From Hyphochytrium catenoides (Eukaryota; Sar; Hyphochytriomycetes; Hyphochytriales; Hyphochytriaceae): DNA of 33,155 nt. The DNA lies in the NCBI GenBank assembly GCA_900088475.1, contig FLMG01004041.1:1-33155 (forward strand), read 5' to 3'. The notes beneath the pieces were generated by a model. That model was not told the origin of the DNA. It did not search any database and was given only the letters and a program-made list of their open reading frames with translations. Of this stretch, positions 30,491 through 33,155 are shown piece by piece; position 1 is the stretch's first letter; each line of letters starts with the position of its first letter. Both the position numbers and the translations under genes were made by a program.

Positions 30491-31737
30491 CTACAAAGCC
30501 CTGGACTCTACAACGCGTTCTTCTCCTCGTCCCTCACCATCGATATCGGCAAAGGAAGAAGAAACATAGTTGAACTCTTCCGCAATAATAATGATAGGAG
30601 ATGGAGGAGGAGAAGAAGAGAAGGGCGTGGCGCCGAGACCATCATCATCATCGCGCTCAATCATGCAAGAAGCTAAGGCGTCCAATAATAATTGCTGAAC
30701 AGAAATACGCTTTAGGATCATCTGAATTGCAGCCTCTTCATGGATGGCGAAAGAGGTTCTGGTATGGAGAGTCAGAGTCTTTGCCAACCGAGGCCAATGA
30801 CCAAGAGGACGGGAAGCCTCAAGAGCGGCACGATCATACTGAAGCTTGACCAGCTGTTGCACAGGCTCCAGGACATGTGGCAAAGCACCACCAAAGGACG
30901 CCTAGACGAGCGGCACAAATAGTAGCCCCACAGCCTGCTGGCCAGGGACCCTCATATAACCTCACCTTCGCTTTGTAACAGGACGCCTCCCGAGACTGTC
31001 TCACGCTTTCTCAGACAACCGACCTTGATAGCCCGCATGGACTGCTGCATAAGGAAGGGTTCTGGATTGCAGCGAATCCGTGACGGACACATCAAAGGCC
31101 GAGTACTGATAGAAAGGTGAAAATCCACGAACCAACAAATCGCTAGTAGGCTTCGGATTGGAGCCCGCGGAGGTGGCGAGATTCGCGGGAGACTCTGAGA
31201 CCAGAATTCCGAAAGGCATGAAAGAGAAGTTCTGGACGCGGCGGTGACGCTAATGAGCGCCACCGCCACGACGACAGACTGTGCCATGATCGCCAACAAA
31301 GGCATCCATTGGACGGGAACAAGAAGGCAGGGGGCTGGTGGGTGGAGTGCAGAAAAGAGGGATACCTAAAAATAGCCACAGCTTCAGTCGGAACACCAAC
31401 GCAGCAGAAGAGATCTTCAGTTGCAACCAGGGAATAGAAGCAGCCCGAAGGAAAGCCCCTACGTGTGGGAGGGAAGTAGCCCGCAAGCGAGCTTGAGCGC
31501 AAGTCTAGGCCAGCAGAAGACAGGAGAGCTTTGGAAGAAGCCGTCATCACCCACAAAGCGGGACAGTTACCGTTGCAGATGCACCTGAGCCAAAAGATCA
31601 GGGAAGGACTGATGCAGTTTCATATCATGCACGTCGTTGGCGTTCCAAAAGGTATCGAGAAGCTCGGCGACCAGTGGAGGCAAGGAATCCTCGACGTCCG
31701 GCAAAATATACCTTTCAATCAATGCCAAGACTTCAGC
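30491..31737 (-). pseudogene. Decayed reverse-transcriptase-type retroelement, C-terminal part
   Basis: One reading frame can be followed from about 31486 to 30491 through four in-frame stops (31250, 31001, 30962 and 30902). Upstream, a second segment (31737-31585) is in another frame, implying a frameshift. The order of motifs recalls the region after the RT domain in non-LTR-type elements: LPPLVAELLDTFW, then ARLRATSLPHVGAFLRAASI, a Cys/His segment DAFVGDHGTVCRRGGGAH followed after a stop by RHRRVQN, then KPTSDLLVRG with YSAFDVSVTDSLQSRTLP, LFVPLV, and finally IQMILKRISVQQLLLDAL. The assignment is by pattern memory; the RT catalytic core itself is not in the window. An intron-containing host gene is less likely, given stops at sites lacking splice signals. 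Confidence 0.6.
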
Positions 31738-33155
31738 CTACTACTGCCCGCTCTTCTTCTACCATCATGTGCCTGAGGGTCAAACTCACCTAATTCCAGC
31801 CCTTCGCTATCATGTTCCAGAGCTTCTCTATCACATCATTGCTTCTCTTTCTTCTATCGCTTTTCTCTTCTATAGCTCTCTTTCTGTCTCATCATGTCTC
31901 GTGTATTATGATGGTTCTTCTTATCTAAGTAGTATTCCTCAGTCTTCTTTTTGCTAGATTTTGTCTCTCTTCTTTGTCTCTTCGTTCAATCTTCATTGTT
32001 GACAGTCATGTTCTTTTGATTTGCGTTATTCTGATCCTTTTTATGCGGTGCGGGGCAGAACTGTGCAACGAGAGATCCAGAGAGAAGGAACTGACCCAAG
32101 AATGGCACGAAAGAAACGCTGCTACTACGGGTAGTATTAGCATTTCGCGAGCAGAAGAGCAGAGAATACTGGGAGGATACTCGGATCACAAGGCCGCAAG
32201 CCTCTTTTGCTAACGCTTCTGCCAGAAATTCACTTCAAACCTGTTTTCTCTCCCTTCTTCTCCTTCTTCTTTGAGCTTATTAGCTCCATTCTCTGCAGGA
32301 GGAACTAAATATAACGGGTAGACGGAACGGAGCATGAGGAGAAAGAAAGTACATTTATGAGGGCTAAAGTGTAGACGAAGTGGGAGTTTAGGGACGAGTA
32401 GGTGCTGCGAGATCTGTTGCGGTTAACAGGGAGGGCAGCAGCAAGGAGCACAGATTTGTATGGTCAGTCGAGGAACACAACCAGTAGTGTATCAGCCCAT
32501 AGCTCCGTAACAGCTGCTCGTTCGTGGGACCAGTTGGCCACCGATGTCTCCGATGTCCTGATCATTTGGCTAGACTACTAGTCAATCCGTACATCATAGA
32601 AGGTGCTCCGTCAGTAGCAGTAGCTTCTTGGGGATGCAGAGCCATCGCATCATGTGATGAACGACTCTCCAGTCTGGAGAGCTAAGAGGGATCGAAAGTC
32701 GAAGCAAATAGACCTCATTAAGGTAGTAAGGTGAGGGAAAAAAAGAACTGAGGAGCAGAGCCAGCTCTGACAGGAAAAGGGGCGCCCAGAATCCTGCTGC
32801 AAGAAGTTGTCGGGCCAAGGAATAGCCGGCCGAGATCGAAAGAAAATCGAAGTCAGAATCTCTTCCTCTTAAATAGAAAAGAGGTCCGGGGCGGTTTAGC
32901 TTGTCTTCTCGGTCATCAACAAGAGAAGATATCATCTTCCTCTTATCCCTCTTTTGACGATGAGGCACCTCTTGCTCTCCAAACAGTCTCACCGAAGTCA
33001 TACAGGAAACTGCCTCACCATCTCCTTGTACCTCTCTCTCTTTTCTCTATTCTCTCACTCCTTAGTCTGTTCCTTTTGACGTCAATTCTCTCTCCTTCTC
33101 CCTGTCTCCTATAATAATATCCCTGACAGGCAGTGCAGAAGCAATGATATACATT
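31738..33155. other. Gene-poor DNA flanking the retroelement relic
   Basis: 1.4 kb with C/T-rich patches (about 31835-31990 and 33030-33110). One minus-strand open frame (33001-32594, ATG start, 135 codons, opening MTSVRLFGEQEVPHRQK) is long for the local background but shows no family resemblance and no splice partners. It could be a further decayed part of the element or chance. I saw no RNA gene. Confidence 0.4.

Noticed and set aside
30301-30560. Long Lys/Glu/Arg-rich open frame on the plus strand
   Set aside because: A tract of only A and G cannot contain stop codons, so the open frame is a consequence of composition; there is no ATG.
1-33155. CRISPR arrays, tRNA or rRNA genes, bacterial operons
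   Set aside because: No spaced identical repeats, no cloverleaf with a GGTTCGA-type arm, and all genes carry spliceosomal introns; read by eye only, so a diverged tRNA could be missed.

Overview
Organism and gene style. The window is nuclear DNA of an intron-rich eukaryote with short introns (about 50-220 bp, mostly 60-100). Twelve protein-coding genes can be assembled exon by exon, with every junction in phase, giving 89 introns; 86 are GT-AG and three are best read as GC-AG. The two AGC kinases have the activation-segment wording that I associate with stramenopiles ([15 protein letters not shown], [15 protein letters not shown]). Two axonemal genes (DRC2/CCDC65 and a SHIPPO-repeat protein) mean the organism makes a motile flagellum. 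A flagellated stramenopile is my best guess; it is an inference, and no organelle or rRNA marker is present to confirm it.

Layout. 1-1342: Kv-beta-type aldo/keto reductase (-), cut by the window edge very near its C terminus. 1343-3727: no gene I can support. 3728-5139: class I phosphatidylinositol transfer protein (-). From 6433 to 29340 ten genes alternate strictly in strand: AGC kinase 1 (+), DRC2 (-), RMND5/GID2 ubiquitin-ligase subunit (+), METTL2/6/8-type tRNA m3C methyltransferase (-), AGC kinase 2 (+), SHIPPO-repeat protein (-), METTL23-like methyltransferase (+), an unrecognised membrane protein (-), mitochondrial-type beta-ketoacyl-ACP synthase (+), CDC45 (-). Convergent 3' ends are 7-117 bp apart; divergent 5' regions are 0.77-1.3 kb. 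29341-33155 is accessory DNA: short direct repeats, a 185-bp polypurine tract, a decayed reverse-transcriptase-type retroelement (-), and sequence without recognisable genes.

Functional themes. The genes do not form one pathway. They cover lipid transfer, growth-type signalling (two paralogous AGC kinases), cilium structure, tRNA and protein methylation, the GID/CTLH ubiquitin ligase, mitochondrial fatty-acid synthesis and DNA replication (CDC45, part of the CMG helicase). I found no CRISPR array, bacterial-type operon, tRNA or rRNA gene, and no convincing new multi-gene system. The most notable observations are a tandem duplication of a splice acceptor plus exon start in CDC45, a ubiquitin/S27a-like junction in the DRC2 N terminus, the GC-AG introns, an unknown two-exon membrane protein, and the retroelement relic.
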